Assembly: GCA_016933675.1 (NCBI GenBank)
Contig: JAFGAM010000090.1
Coordinates: forward strand, 1 to 54,970
Direction: 5' to 3'
Length of the DNA stretch: 54,970 nt
Source: Candidatus Anaeroferrophillacea bacterium
GTDB taxonomy: Bacteria; Desulfobacterota; Anaeroferrophillalia; Anaeroferrophillales; Anaeroferrophillaceae
Below, piece after piece: positions 1 to 7,990 of the stretch. The translations under genes and the position numbers were made by a program. The notes under the pieces are model-generated. The model did no database searches and had not been told where the DNA came from. It was given only the letters and a program-made list of their open reading frames with translations. Within the stretch, counting starts at the first letter, position 1, and each line of letters begins with the position of its first letter.

Positions 1-45
1 CCCGTCACCCCGGAGAATGACCCCAGAGAGACGGGTTTGTCTTTT
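1..45 (+). terminator. Candidate intrinsic terminator of a gene left of the window
   Basis: CCCGTC at 1-6 can pair with GACGGG at 30-35, with further C/G-rich pairing possible inside, and a T-rich run (TTTGTCTTTT) follows at 36-45. On the plus strand this looks like a rho-independent terminator for a gene ending before base 1. The stem is interrupted, so it is only a candidate. It abuts the 3' end of the convergent tmRNA gene. Confidence 0.4.
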
Positions 46-50
46 CTAAA

Positions 51-401
51 TGGTGGAGGTGGCGGGAATCGAACCCGCGTCCGAAAACCTTTGTCGTGGA
101 GCGTCTACATGTTTAGCCGGATTTTATTTTAGCCGGCCGCAGCCTCCTCCGGTCGGGATGGTGCGGCGGCGAGCTCCCTGAGATTTCGCCAAAACGGCCG
201 GCAGCGAACCGTGCGGCTAGCCTGCTGAGATGACACCCGACACCGGACTAACAGGCGTCCTCCGGGCGGATGGGCCGCCTAAGCGGCCAGTGCGTAGTCG
301 TAGTCGGCGTTTATTTTGCCGTTCCACCGGTTTAAGGAGGGAGATGGGACCTCCACATGCAGCTCCAGACTCAGCATTCCCGTCGAACCCGAATCACCCC
401 C
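51..401 (-). ncRNA. ssrA: tmRNA (transfer-messenger RNA)
   Basis: Rescues stalled ribosomes by adding a degradation tag. The 5' end GGGGGTG (401 to 395) pairs perfectly (one G-U) with the CACCTCC that precedes the 3' ACCA ending at 51. The 3' part carries the TTCGATTCC T-arm of the tRNA-like domain, and the 5' part the conserved GGTTCGACGGGAATGCTGAGTCTGG-type region. The tag frame is read in the minus strand around 279-310 and ends ...DYDYALAA followed by TAG. By analogy with the resume context of other tmRNAs (UAnnC then GCN) the tag is most likely ADYDYALAA; the preceding AAC codon could make it NADYDYALAA. The partner gene smpB lies directly upstream. Length, 351 nt, is normal. Confidence 0.97.
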
Positions 402-416
402 ATTGAGTGAGCCGTA

Positions 417-445
417 CATATACCACAGCGGCGCGGTTAGGTAAA
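417..445 (-). promoter_or_regulatory. sigma70-type promoter of ssrA
   Basis: On the minus strand TTTACC (445-440) is followed after exactly 17 nt by TATATG (422-417), 15 nt before the mature tmRNA 5' end. The spacing fits a housekeeping promoter driving ssrA separately from smpB, with short 5' trimming of the precursor. Confidence 0.55.
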
Positions 446-547
446 GGAAAAAGCTTGCCGTGGCCATGGTTGAAGGTGCGGCGTTGCCGCCGCCCTGCCG
501 ATGTCACCAGACGCTGTAAGGTCATCCGGCACCATCATCAGGCACTT

Positions 548-997
548 CTACCGCCGGCGGAAATCCCGTTCCACGTCGCGTTTCATCGCCTGTTTCTTCA
601 GGTCCTCGCGCTTGTCGTAGAGCCGTTTGCCCCGCGCCAGGGCGAGTTCGATCTTCGCCCGGCCCTCCTTGAAATAGGCCTTCAGCGGCACCAGTGAGAA
701 CCCCTTTTCCGCCGTTTTTCCGATAAGCTTGCGGATCTCCCGCTTGTGCAGCAGCAGCTTGCGGGGTCGCAGCGGATCGTGGTTGAAGGCCGAACCGTGG
801 GTGTAAGGGCTGATGTGAAACTGGAGCAGGAATACCTCGCCGTCGGTGATGCGGGCGTAGCTTTCGTTAAGGCTCGCCTTGCCGGCGCGCAGCGATTTCA
901 CCTCGGTGCCGGTCAGTGCGATGCCCGCTTCCATCGTTTCGATGATCTCGTAATTGTGCCGCGCCTTCTTATTGCTGCAGATCAGTTTTATGCCCAT
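548..997 (-). CDS. smpB: SsrA-binding protein SmpB
   Basis: Small basic RNA-binding protein that delivers tmRNA to the A site of stalled ribosomes. The 149-residue product has the family's usual length. It begins MGIKLICSNKKARHNYEI, contains the conserved ETMEAGIALTGTEVKSLRAGKASLNESYARI segment of the OB-fold, the HISPYTHGS...HDPLRPRKLLLHKREI block, and ends in the basic tail (GKRLYDKREDLKKQAMKRDVERDFRRR) that mimics an mRNA/anticodon arm in the decoding centre. It lies immediately upstream of ssrA on the same strand, the usual pairing. The ATG at 997 gives the conserved N-terminus, so the start is secure. Confidence 0.97.
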   Translation of the reverse strand: MGIKLICSNKKARHNYEIIETMEAGIALTGTEVKSLRAGKASLNESYARITDGEVFLLQFHISPYTHGSAFNHDPLRPRKLLLHKREIRKLIGKTAEKGFSLVPLKAYFKEGRAKIELALARGKRLYDKREDLKKQAMKRDVERDFRRR

Positions 998-1082
998 GTA
1001 TGTAATCCGAATTTATGACTGTTTTTTCAACTACGACGACCGGCGCATGTGCGTTATGCGTCGCCATCGGTTTTCTTCCCGT

Positions 1083-1541
1083 TCAGCCGTCATGACCATC
1101 TTCCGCCGGCGACTGCCGCTGTACCTCAAACATCACCAGCTCGCCCGCCTGCCGGCGGAAGCGGCGGTGCAGCAACAGCCCCGCGGCGACGGCGGGAAGC
1201 AGGGCGGCCAGCAGCGGCAGATGGCCGCCGAGCGGGTCGGTGCCCAGCCGGTCAATGAGCCGGCGGCCGGCGGCACCGCCGATCAGGAAAAGAATGACTA
1301 CCGCGGCGGTGATCAGCATGGCTCGTGCCTGTTCACCCGGGGCGTGGTTGCCGACGGTGACCCGGTCGCCGGGCCGGGCGTCAAGGCGGTTTTTCACCCG
1401 CAGCGACACCTCCGAGCCGCCGGCGAGCGGCAAGCAGGTGCTGCGGCTCGGACAGTGACGGCAGGCGCCACCGCCGCCGGCGATACGCACCAGGGCGTCG
1501 GTACCGCTGATTTCTTCGACAATTCCGGTGTGCCGGGTCAT
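1083..1541 (-). CDS. RseC/MucC-family membrane protein (SoxR-reducing system)
   Basis: The 152-residue protein matches the RseC_MucC family. A soluble N-terminus with a cysteine cluster (CRHCPSRSTC, about residues 27-36, then a SLRVKNRLDARPGDRV strand) is followed by two hydrophobic segments (about residues 75-95 and 105-125) and a charged cytoplasmic tail. Family members either modulate the RseA/sigmaE system or assist the Rnf-like SoxR-reducing complex in enterobacteria; in this lineage they often sit beside rnf genes, but no rnf gene lies in the window. It is on the same strand as the ntr operon upstream, with an 88-bp gap, and may be co-transcribed. The four cysteines suggest a metal or Fe-S site; the exact function is not established. 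Confidence 0.8.
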   Translation of the reverse strand: MTRHTGIVEEISGTDALVRIAGGGGACRHCPSRSTCLPLAGGSEVSLRVKNRLDARPGDRVTVGNHAPGEQARAMLITAAVVILFLIGGAAGRRLIDRLGTDPLGGHLPLLAALLPAVAAGLLLHRRFRRQAGELVMFEVQRQSPAEDGHDG

Positions 1542-1629
1542 CCAACCTCGCGGTGTTCCGGTATGTGCCGCCGCGGGTTTCCCGCGACCGGGAGGGGCGA
1601 GCTGTCGGGTACGTTCCCGCCGTGGCCGG

Positions 1630-3024
1630 TCACTGTTCCGCGGCGGCCTTTATTTCCAGCGCCTTGATCTTCCGATGCAGGTTGCGCCGGGTGATGCCGA
1701 TGGCGGCGGCGGTGCGTGAGACGTTGCCGTCGAATTCACGCAGCTTGGTGCGCAGGTAATGGCTTTCGAAGCGGTCCACTGCCTCGGAGAAGCTGGGTGC
1801 CATGAATTCGTCCAGGCCGCCGGCGGCCGCCGCCGTGGCGGCTGAAGTGTCCGTTTCTTCCCGCATGGCGGCGGGCAGATCGGCGGCGGCGATGCGCGGG
1901 CCCGGCACCATGATCGCCAGCCGCTCCATCAGGTTTTTCAGCTCCCGGACGTTGCCCGGCCAGGCGTAATGCTGCAGCAGTGCCATGGCGTCGGCGTCCA
2001 GTTGCTTGTCCGTCCCGTCGCAGTTGCCGGACCCCGAAAACCGCCGCAGGAAATGATTCGCCAGCAGCGGAATATCCTCGGGCCGCTCCCTCAGCGGCGG
2101 TACCTCCACCGGGATGACGTTGAGGCGGTAGTAGAGATCTTCGCGGAAGGTGCCGTCCTCGATCGCCGTTTCCATGTGCTTGTTGGTGGCGGCGATGACC
2201 CGCACGTCGATGGTGATCGGCCGGCTGCTGCCGAGCCGGGTGAAGGACTGTTCCTGCAGTACCCGGAGAATCTTGGCCTGGGTGTTGAGGCTCATGTCGC
2301 CGATTTCGTCGAGGAAAATGGTGCCGCCGTCGGCCTGTTCGAACTTGCCGCTCTTGCGCTCGGTGGCGCCGGTGAAGGCGCCCTTCTCATGCCCCAGCAA
2401 CTCCGATTCGATCAGGCTTTCGGGGATTGCGGCGCAGTTGACGTCCACGAAGGGGCGGCCGGAGCGGGGACTGAGGCGGTGGATGGCCCGCGCCACCAGT
2501 TCCTTGCCGGTACCGTTCTCACCGGTGATCAGCACCCAACCGTTGGTCGGCCCGATAACCCCGATCTGTTCCCGCAGGGTGGCGATTCTGCGGCTCGTGC
2601 CGATGAGGTGCGATTCCCGCTGAAAGCGTTCCCGCAGCTGGATGTTCTCCCGTCGCAGACGGGAGATAGTCAGGGCGTTCTCGGCGGTGATGACCAGTTT
2701 TTCGAGGGAGAAGGGCTTCTCGATGAAGTCGAAGGCACCGAGCTTGGTGGACTGCACCGCCGTCTCGATGGTACCGTGTCCCGAAATCATGATCACCGGC
2801 ATCTCCGGCCGGGCGGCTTTCAGCTGCTCGAGAACCTGCAGACCGTCGGTGTCCGGCAGCCAGATGTCCAGCAGAACGAGATCGAACCCCTCAGCGGCGG
2901 CCAGGCGGATGGCTTCGCCGCCGGTTTCGGCGCCGCTGGCCGCGTAGCCTTCGTCGGAAAAAATGTCCACCAGCGACCGGCGGACGTCGGGTTCATCGTC
3001 GACGATGAGAACGGAGGTTTTCAT
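1630..3024 (-). CDS. ntrX: NtrX-type sigma54-dependent response regulator
   Basis: The 464-residue protein has three modules. A receiver domain (1-120) carries the acidic pair DD at 9-10, the phospho-acceptor D53 (LLDIW) and the conserved Lys of EKPF. An AAA+ sigma54-interaction domain (about 140-365) has Walker A GENGTGKE, the GAFTGA sigma54-contact loop and the FLDEIGD Walker B. A Fis-type helix-turn-helix lies at the end (NVSRTAAAIGITRRNLHRKIKAL). It activates sigma54 promoters after phosphorylation. The start overlaps the stop of the upstream kinase gene by 4 bp (ATGA), so the two are translationally coupled. NtrX and other NtrC paralogues are hard to separate by eye; the NtrY partner makes NtrX the better name. 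In this class the targets are commonly nitrogen, redox or envelope genes. Confidence 0.9.
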   Translation of the reverse strand: MKTSVLIVDDEPDVRRSLVDIFSDEGYAASGAETGGEAIRLAAAEGFDLVLLDIWLPDTDGLQVLEQLKAARPEMPVIMISGHGTIETAVQSTKLGAFDFIEKPFSLEKLVITAENALTISRLRRENIQLRERFQRESHLIGTSRRIATLREQIGVIGPTNGWVLITGENGTGKELVARAIHRLSPRSGRPFVDVNCAAIPESLIESELLGHEKGAFTGATERKSGKFEQADGGTIFLDEIGDMSLNTQAKILRVLQEQSFTRLGSSRPITIDVRVIAATNKHMETAIEDGTFREDLYYRLNVIPVEVPPLRERPEDIPLLANHFLRRFSGSGNCDGTDKQLDADAMALLQHYAWPGNVRELKNLMERLAIMVPGPRIAAADLPAAMREETDTSAATAAAAGGLDEFMAPSFSEAVDRFESHYLRTKLREFDGNVSRTAAAIGITRRNLHRKIKALEIKAAAEQ

Positions 3025-5267
3025 GTGTTGATGGCGGCGGTCGGCAGTTCGATGACGATGCAGGTGCCGCGGGGCTGGTTGGGGCGTACCCGAATGAAGC
3101 CGCGGTGATCCTGGACGATGGATTTGACGATGGCGAGCCCCAGACCGGTGCCGCTTTCCTTGGTCGAGAAGTAGGGCTCGAAGAGCCGCAGGCGGTCCCG
3201 GTGGTTGACCCCGACGCCGGTGTCACAAACCTCAGTAATCACGATCTGGAGGGTTTTGTCAAGTGTCGTGGTGACCGTGATTCCGCCGCCGGTGACGCTG
3301 CGGATGGCGCTCACGGCGTTGTCCAGCAGGTTGGTCATCGCCCGCTTGAATTGGTCGGCGTCCACCGTGATGGTGCCCACGGCGGTGTCGGGCGCAAAGG
3401 TGATGGGAATGTCGGGGTGACCCTGGCGGTAGAGTTCCAGCGATTCCTCGATGACGGCATTGAAATCCGCCGGCCGGGGGGCCATCTGGGGCATGCGGGC
3501 GAACTGCGAGAATTCGTTCACCAGCCGTTTGAGGACGTCCACCTGTTTGACGATGGTCGTCGTGCAGGAGGTGAGCACATCGTCGTTGTCCGCCACCAGG
3601 CCGGCGTAACGGCGTTGCAGCCGCTGGGCCGAAAGAGCTATGGGGGTGAGCGGGTTTTTGATCTCGTGGGCGATACGTCGGGCCACTTCGCGCCAGGCGG
3701 CGGCCTTTTGCGCCTGTACCATTTCGGTGAGATCGTTGACGATCACCAGCATGCCGATGTACTGCTGGTCTTCGTTCACCAGGCCGGTGAAGGCGACGGA
3801 AAGGTGCAGGCCGCGGTCCGCCAGGCTGATCTCGATGGCGCGGCTCTCGGGGGCGATGCCGGTGCCGGCTTCCCGGGTGCGCAGAAACTGGCGGATCTTC
3901 TGGATGATCTCGGGAGTGAACACCTCACGATAGGGTTTGCCGCGGCAGGCGTCGCCGTCGAGATCGAAAAAGCGCTTTGCCGCCGCGTTGGTAGTGATGA
4001 TCCGGCCGCCGCGGTCCAACGAGATGACCCCGGCGTTGATATTGGCGAGGATCACTTCGATATACTGCCGCCGTTTCTCCAGCTCGGCATTCATTTCCTG
4101 CAGTGCGGCATGGGCCTGCTCACGCTCGGAGGTGCTGGTGCGGAGTTTCTCCGTCATCTCGTTGAAGGACTGGACGAGCATGCCCAGTTCGTCGCTGGCC
4201 ACGATGTCGATGGTGAAATCGAGATTCCCGGTAGCCACCCGCCGGGTGGCCAGCGCCAGCTCCTGAAGCGGCTCGGTGATGTTGCGTGCGAGGTAGAGCC
4301 CGAACCACATGGAGATGAAGATGATCAGCGCGGCGATGAGGACAAAGGTGAGTACGTAGCTGTACTTGATGTAGAGCTCCATACTCTCCGTCTGTTTGTA
4401 GCTGCTGTACTTGCTGGAGATGGTGTCCATCCGGGTGATGAGTTCCGCCGGCACCAGCCGGCTGGTGACCACCACGGCGAGGATCTTGTCACCCTGCCAG
4501 GCGGAGAAGACCGGCGCCAATCCCTGGATCAGGCCGCGGCCGTCGGGCAAATGAACGATGCGGCTGGCAGGCAGCTCGTCGGGGATGCCGGTGGTGGTGG
4601 CCTGGTGCAGCAGCGTCGGCGCGATGACTTCCCGGGTCACCGCCGCCAGCGGGAGGAGGTTGTCGATGCCGTAGACGCCGATGCCGTCGAGGGGATACTC
4701 ACCATGTCTGCGGGTGATGTATTCCTGGGCCGGTTGCGGGTTTTCGCCGATCAGCAGCCCTTGGCGGGTGATCGCCTCGGCCAGTGCCGCCGCCAGCATC
4801 TCGTTATCATCGCGCAGGGTGCGGTAATACTGGCGGCCCACCTCCAGTGAGGCGTCCAGAGCGTGTTCGAACTGGGCCGAAAACCAGTTGTCGAGGCTGA
4901 TGCGGATGAAGCCGGTGGCGGCGGCGAAGAGCATCAGTGTCGGTACCAGTGAGAGGGTGGCGAAGGCCAGTACCAGCTTGGTGCGCAGCCGGAAGCCGAC
5001 GATTCGCCGCCGGCGCTCCAGTAGCAGCTTAAGCGTGTTCCTGAGGATCAGGAAGATCAGCAGGAGCAGCAGAATAATGTTGATGTTGATCAGGGCGAAG
5101 ACGATGATGTTGCTGCCCAGCGGCATTCCGGCGGCCGGCAGCCGGGGGAAGTTGAGTTCGATGTAAAAAAGGACGCCGAGAACGGCGACGAGCAGGACGA
5201 TGAAGATCAGCTCGCGTTTGCGGCGGAGTTTTTCGCTGTTCCGGTTGTGGAGGGATGGCGTGGCCAT
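3021..5267 (-). CDS. ntrY: NtrY-type membrane sensor histidine kinase
   Basis: The 748-residue kinase probably phosphorylates the adjacent NtrX. The N-terminus has hydrophobic helices at about 17-40, 50-75 and 95-115, then a roughly 190-residue periplasmic region, a further helix (YVLTFVLIAALIIFISMWFGLYL), HAMP (ITEPLQELALATRRVATGNLDF), and a PAS domain (VILANINAGVISLDRGGRIITTNAAAKRFF). A HisKA domain with the phospho-acceptor His in REVARRIAHEIKNPLTPI and an HATPase_c domain (N box NLLDNAVSAI, G boxes DTGVGV and GTGLGLAIV) complete it. This order is characteristic of NtrY. It touches the DUF4390 gene upstream (stop/start overlap of 1 nt) and overlaps ntrX downstream, so all three form one operon. 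The signal sensed by the periplasmic part is not visible from sequence. Confidence 0.92.
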   Translation of the reverse strand: MATPSLHNRNSEKLRRKRELIFIVLLVAVLGVLFYIELNFPRLPAAGMPLGSNIIVFALININIILLLLLIFLILRNTLKLLLERRRRIVGFRLRTKLVLAFATLSLVPTLMLFAAATGFIRISLDNWFSAQFEHALDASLEVGRQYYRTLRDDNEMLAAALAEAITRQGLLIGENPQPAQEYITRRHGEYPLDGIGVYGIDNLLPLAAVTREVIAPTLLHQATTTGIPDELPASRIVHLPDGRGLIQGLAPVFSAWQGDKILAVVVTSRLVPAELITRMDTISSKYSSYKQTESMELYIKYSYVLTFVLIAALIIFISMWFGLYLARNITEPLQELALATRRVATGNLDFTIDIVASDELGMLVQSFNEMTEKLRTSTSEREQAHAALQEMNAELEKRRQYIEVILANINAGVISLDRGGRIITTNAAAKRFFDLDGDACRGKPYREVFTPEIIQKIRQFLRTREAGTGIAPESRAIEISLADRGLHLSVAFTGLVNEDQQYIGMLVIVNDLTEMVQAQKAAAWREVARRIAHEIKNPLTPIALSAQRLQRRYAGLVADNDDVLTSCTTTIVKQVDVLKRLVNEFSQFARMPQMAPRPADFNAVIEESLELYRQGHPDIPITFAPDTAVGTITVDADQFKRAMTNLLDNAVSAIRSVTGGGITVTTTLDKTLQIVITEVCDTGVGVNHRDRLRLFEPYFSTKESGTGLGLAIVKSIVQDHRGFIRVRPNQPRGTCIVIELPTAAINT

Positions 5268-5932
5268 TACTGCCGTTCGTCACCGTTCACCGGGTTCTCG
5301 GCCGGTCGGGGGATGTCGATGATGTAGGTCTGGGTCTGGCGATCCCAGGCGGAAAGGAAGAAAAAGAGGTACTCGAGATGGAACGGCAGCCTGGTTTCCT
5401 GGATTTCCGCCCGGACCCTGACGCTGTAGTCCGCGTCATCATGCCGTTGCCGGCGGGTCAATAGCGGCAGGTCGCGGAAGCTGGAGACGAGGTGCAGGGC
5501 CTGCCGGTAGGACGATGTCTCGACGGTCGGTTGCCGACCGTCGAAATTCACCACAAACACCTTTTTGAGGGTATCGAAAAAAATGCTCTGGCGATAGGTC
5601 GCGGATGAGACATGACGATCAAAATTTACCAGAAAGAGGTAGGTTTTTTTGCAATTGACGGTTGTCAGGAGGGTGATATCCTGTTTGACGCCGTTGAGGA
5701 TGAGGTTTTTCAACGTACGGTCGAAAGGGTTGGCCACCACGACGTCAAGGGTGGTGGCGCCGCTCCGCTGTCCGAGAACGAATTCTTCCAGGTATGGCGG
5801 GTTGTCCGCGGTGAGGCGGATTTGATCCGGTGTTTTGGCATTTATATTGCTAGAGTGAAATATATTGGAGACCAGCATCACCAGCAGGATGGTGCCGGTG
5901 CGCCGGAAAAGCAAAGCCGATGATTTTTTCAT
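5267..5932 (-). CDS. DUF4390-domain protein, exported or membrane-anchored
   Basis: The 221-residue protein has a basic N-terminus and one hydrophobic segment (about 12-26: TILLVMLVSNIF), giving a signal peptide or signal anchor. The beta-rich body contains patterns of the DUF4390 family: paired YRQSIFFDTLKKVFVV and VETSSYRQALHLVSSFRDLPLL strands, and an EYLFFFLSAWDRQTQTYIIDIP end. The function is unknown. DUF4390 proteins regularly lie directly upstream of ntrY-like kinases in delta-proteobacteria and beta-proteobacteria, and here the stop codon overlaps the ntrY start, so a role in periplasmic signal input to NtrY is a reasonable inference. It is the first gene of the operon; the promoter should lie in the 5933-6189 divergent space shared with dctP. 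Confidence 0.8.
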   Translation of the reverse strand: MKKSSALLFRRTGTILLVMLVSNIFHSSNINAKTPDQIRLTADNPPYLEEFVLGQRSGATTLDVVVANPFDRTLKNLILNGVKQDITLLTTVNCKKTYLFLVNFDRHVSSATYRQSIFFDTLKKVFVVNFDGRQPTVETSSYRQALHLVSSFRDLPLLTRRQRHDDADYSVRVRAEIQETRLPFHLEYLFFFLSAWDRQTQTYIIDIPRPAENPVNGDERQ

Positions 5933-6189
5933 TATGGCAGGTTCCGGTCCATGCGGTTGAAAAAAGGTTGTGCGGTCGGTTGGCGTTGGCGGTATCGCTT
6001 CGGCGGTTACGTTATACCGCAGATGGCGGAAACAGACAAGCGGTAGCGTGGTGGATTCCGCGATTTCCTTTCGCTTTCTGCCGCGGCGGGGAGCCGTCCT
6101 GATTTCTGCTTGCTTTTGCCCCGCCGCTGTGATAAAACTCTATTCTAATTTGATCGTGAAACAAACGACAACAAGCCAAGGAGGAACGT

Positions 6190-7254
6190 ATGCTGCGCAG
6201 AATGATGACGACGCTTCTGGTGACGGGGCTGGCACTGATGTTGCTGACGTCCGCCGCCTGGGCGGAAAAGCCGAATCCGCTGGCCAAATGGAAGTCGAAT
6301 GTTGACATGTCTTCGGCCAAGTACGTGATGAAGGTTTCCAACGTTTCCCACCCGATTATCGAGGGGGTCGGCGTCGGCTACCGCATCCGTGATGCTCTGT
6401 GGGAACGGAGCAACGGGCAGATCGCTTTGCAGTTTTTCCCGCTCAGCCAGCTCGGTGGTGAGGTCGAAGTGCTCAACATGCTCCAGGCCGGAGCGGTACA
6501 GGGAATGATGTGTTCCTCGGTGGCGGTGACCAATCTGGCCCCGCGCATGGGGATTGTGAACCTCCCGTTTCTCATCAACTCTTTCGACAAGCTCGATAAA
6601 TTTGTCAACAATGTCGCGCTGTTTCAGTATTTCCTCGACGGCATGCTGCACCAGGGCGTGATGGGGGCCGACATCTCCGGCTACGGCAACTACGGCTGGG
6701 CTTCCACCATTCCGATTCAGACCATCGCCGATGCCAAGAAGGTCAAGTTCCGGATCGCCGAGGCGGCGGTCAACAAGTCCCTGTACGAGGCCTGGGGATT
6801 TCACCCGGTCGTCATGCCGTGGCCGGATGTACCCATCTCGCTCAAGCAGGGCGTGATCACCGGTCTCGACCATACCCCGATGGTGTGCAATATTACCAAG
6901 AAATTCGAGGTCTGCAAGAATTTCACCCAGATCAACTACGCTCAGGGGCTCTTCATCCACCTGATCAACAAGGCCTGGTTTGACAGTCTGCCTGCCGGCC
7001 TGCAGCAGACGCTGCTGGACGTTATTCATGAGGAGTGTGCCAAGACCCGTGAACTGACCCGACAGCAGGAAGACATCGAAATTGCCAAGGCCAAGGAAGC
7101 GGGTGTCACCTTCTTCAAGCTGTCCGATGAGGAGTACGAGAAGCTGCGGGTGCAGGGTGATGCGGTACACAAGGAGTGGACCGGCCAGATCGGTGCCGAC
7201 TACCTGAAAAAGGTGCAGGATTTCCTCGGCTACGAGCGGATTCTCGATTATTGA
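6190..7254 (+). CDS. dctP: TRAP transporter periplasmic substrate-binding protein (DctP family)
   Basis: The 354-residue product starts with a Sec signal peptide (MLRRMMTTLLVTGLALMLLTSAAWA, cleavage probably after AWA). The mature part has the DctP pattern: an early KVSNVSHPIIEGV strand, ERSNGQIALQFFPLSQLGGEVEVLNMLQAGAVQGM, the central FRIAEAAVNKSLYEAWGFHPVVMPWPDVPISLKQGVITGLDHTP region that contains the substrate-carboxylate arginine (FRIA), and a long C-terminal helix. It captures an organic acid in the periplasm for the DctQM permease encoded next. A good ribosome-binding site (AAGGAGGAACGT) precedes the ATG. The ligand cannot be told from sequence; dicarboxylates, keto acids and short fatty acids are all possible. 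Confidence 0.92.
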   Translation: MLRRMMTTLLVTGLALMLLTSAAWAEKPNPLAKWKSNVDMSSAKYVMKVSNVSHPIIEGVGVGYRIRDALWERSNGQIALQFFPLSQLGGEVEVLNMLQAGAVQGMMCSSVAVTNLAPRMGIVNLPFLINSFDKLDKFVNNVALFQYFLDGMLHQGVMGADISGYGNYGWASTIPIQTIADAKKVKFRIAEAAVNKSLYEAWGFHPVVMPWPDVPISLKQGVITGLDHTPMVCNITKKFEVCKNFTQINYAQGLFIHLINKAWFDSLPAGLQQTLLDVIHEECAKTRELTRQQEDIEIAKAKEAGVTFFKLSDEEYEKLRVQGDAVHKEWTGQIGADYLKKVQDFLGYERILDY

Positions 7255-7273
7255 CCATAACCTGTGTGGACGG

Positions 7274-7306
7274 GGGCCGGAAAAACGATCTTCCGGCCCT
7301 CTTTTT
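7274..7306 (+). terminator. Intrinsic terminator between dctP and dctQ
   Basis: GGGCCGGAA (7274-7282) pairs with TTCCGGCCC (7291-7299), with an 8-nt loop, followed by TCTTTTT. A 9-bp perfect G+C-rich stem with a T tract is a textbook rho-independent terminator. It lies 20 bp after dctP, so it should let the binding protein be made in excess over the permease by partial read-through. Confidence 0.85.
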
Positions 7307-7334
7307 GCCTCCGGAACGGTAATAGAGGGGAAGT

Positions 7335-7829
7335 ATGTTGCGAGCGGTTTTTCGCGGTATCGACGCGGTGCTGATCTTTTTCGAGGAGTGGGTGCTTTTC
7401 ATCGCCGTTATGGCGGGGCTCATCTCTCTGTTCGTCAATGTCGTGCTGCGCTACACGATTCACTATTCGCTGGCCTGGTCCGAGGAACTGATCCGCGAGA
7501 TCATCATCCTCACCACCTTCATCGGTTGCAGTGCCGCCATCCGGACCCGGTCGATGATCCGCATCGACGCCCTGCCGCAGATGATTCCGAGGATGAAGAA
7601 GTTTCTGGACTTTTTCAGCAACATCTGCGTGCTGGTGTACTGCACGATCATTACCTCCCTGGGCTGGAAGATGGCCGCCATGCAGATGATGACGCATCAG
7701 AAGACCATCATTCTGCGGATTCCCCTGGTGCTGTTGTACGGCATTCTGCCGCTCATGGGGGTGCTGATGGCCATTCGGACGCTGCAGGTCATGTGGAGTG
7801 ATTTTACTGCCGGGCGTGAGCTAGGCTAA
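7335..7829 (+). CDS. dctQ: TRAP transporter small membrane subunit (DctQ family)
   Basis: A 164-residue protein with four hydrophobic helices (about 18-38, 48-68, 95-115, 133-150), the DctQ topology. It has the conserved SLAWSEELIREIIILTTFIGCSAAIRTRSMIRID stretch (helix 2, the WSEE motif and the following RIDAL). It packs against the large DctM subunit and is essential for TRAP transport. An AGGGGAAGT ribosome site precedes the ATG at 7335. It is separated from dctP by the terminator at 7274-7306. Confidence 0.9.
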   Translation: MLRAVFRGIDAVLIFFEEWVLFIAVMAGLISLFVNVVLRYTIHYSLAWSEELIREIIILTTFIGCSAAIRTRSMIRIDALPQMIPRMKKFLDFFSNICVLVYCTIITSLGWKMAAMQMMTHQKTIILRIPLVLLYGILPLMGVLMAIRTLQVMWSDFTAGRELG

Positions 7830-7990
7830 TCTTTTGACGTCCCGGGGGGCAGTTGATCGGCAGCCGGTATCGCCGCGGCTGATTGCAAGTCGGCGGGTGC
7901 CGGGAACATGTGTTGACCCGGTTGCCCGCGAAGCCGGCACCGGGGAAGAACTCTACGGCATCATTCAGCGGAACGGCATGGCTATATAAT

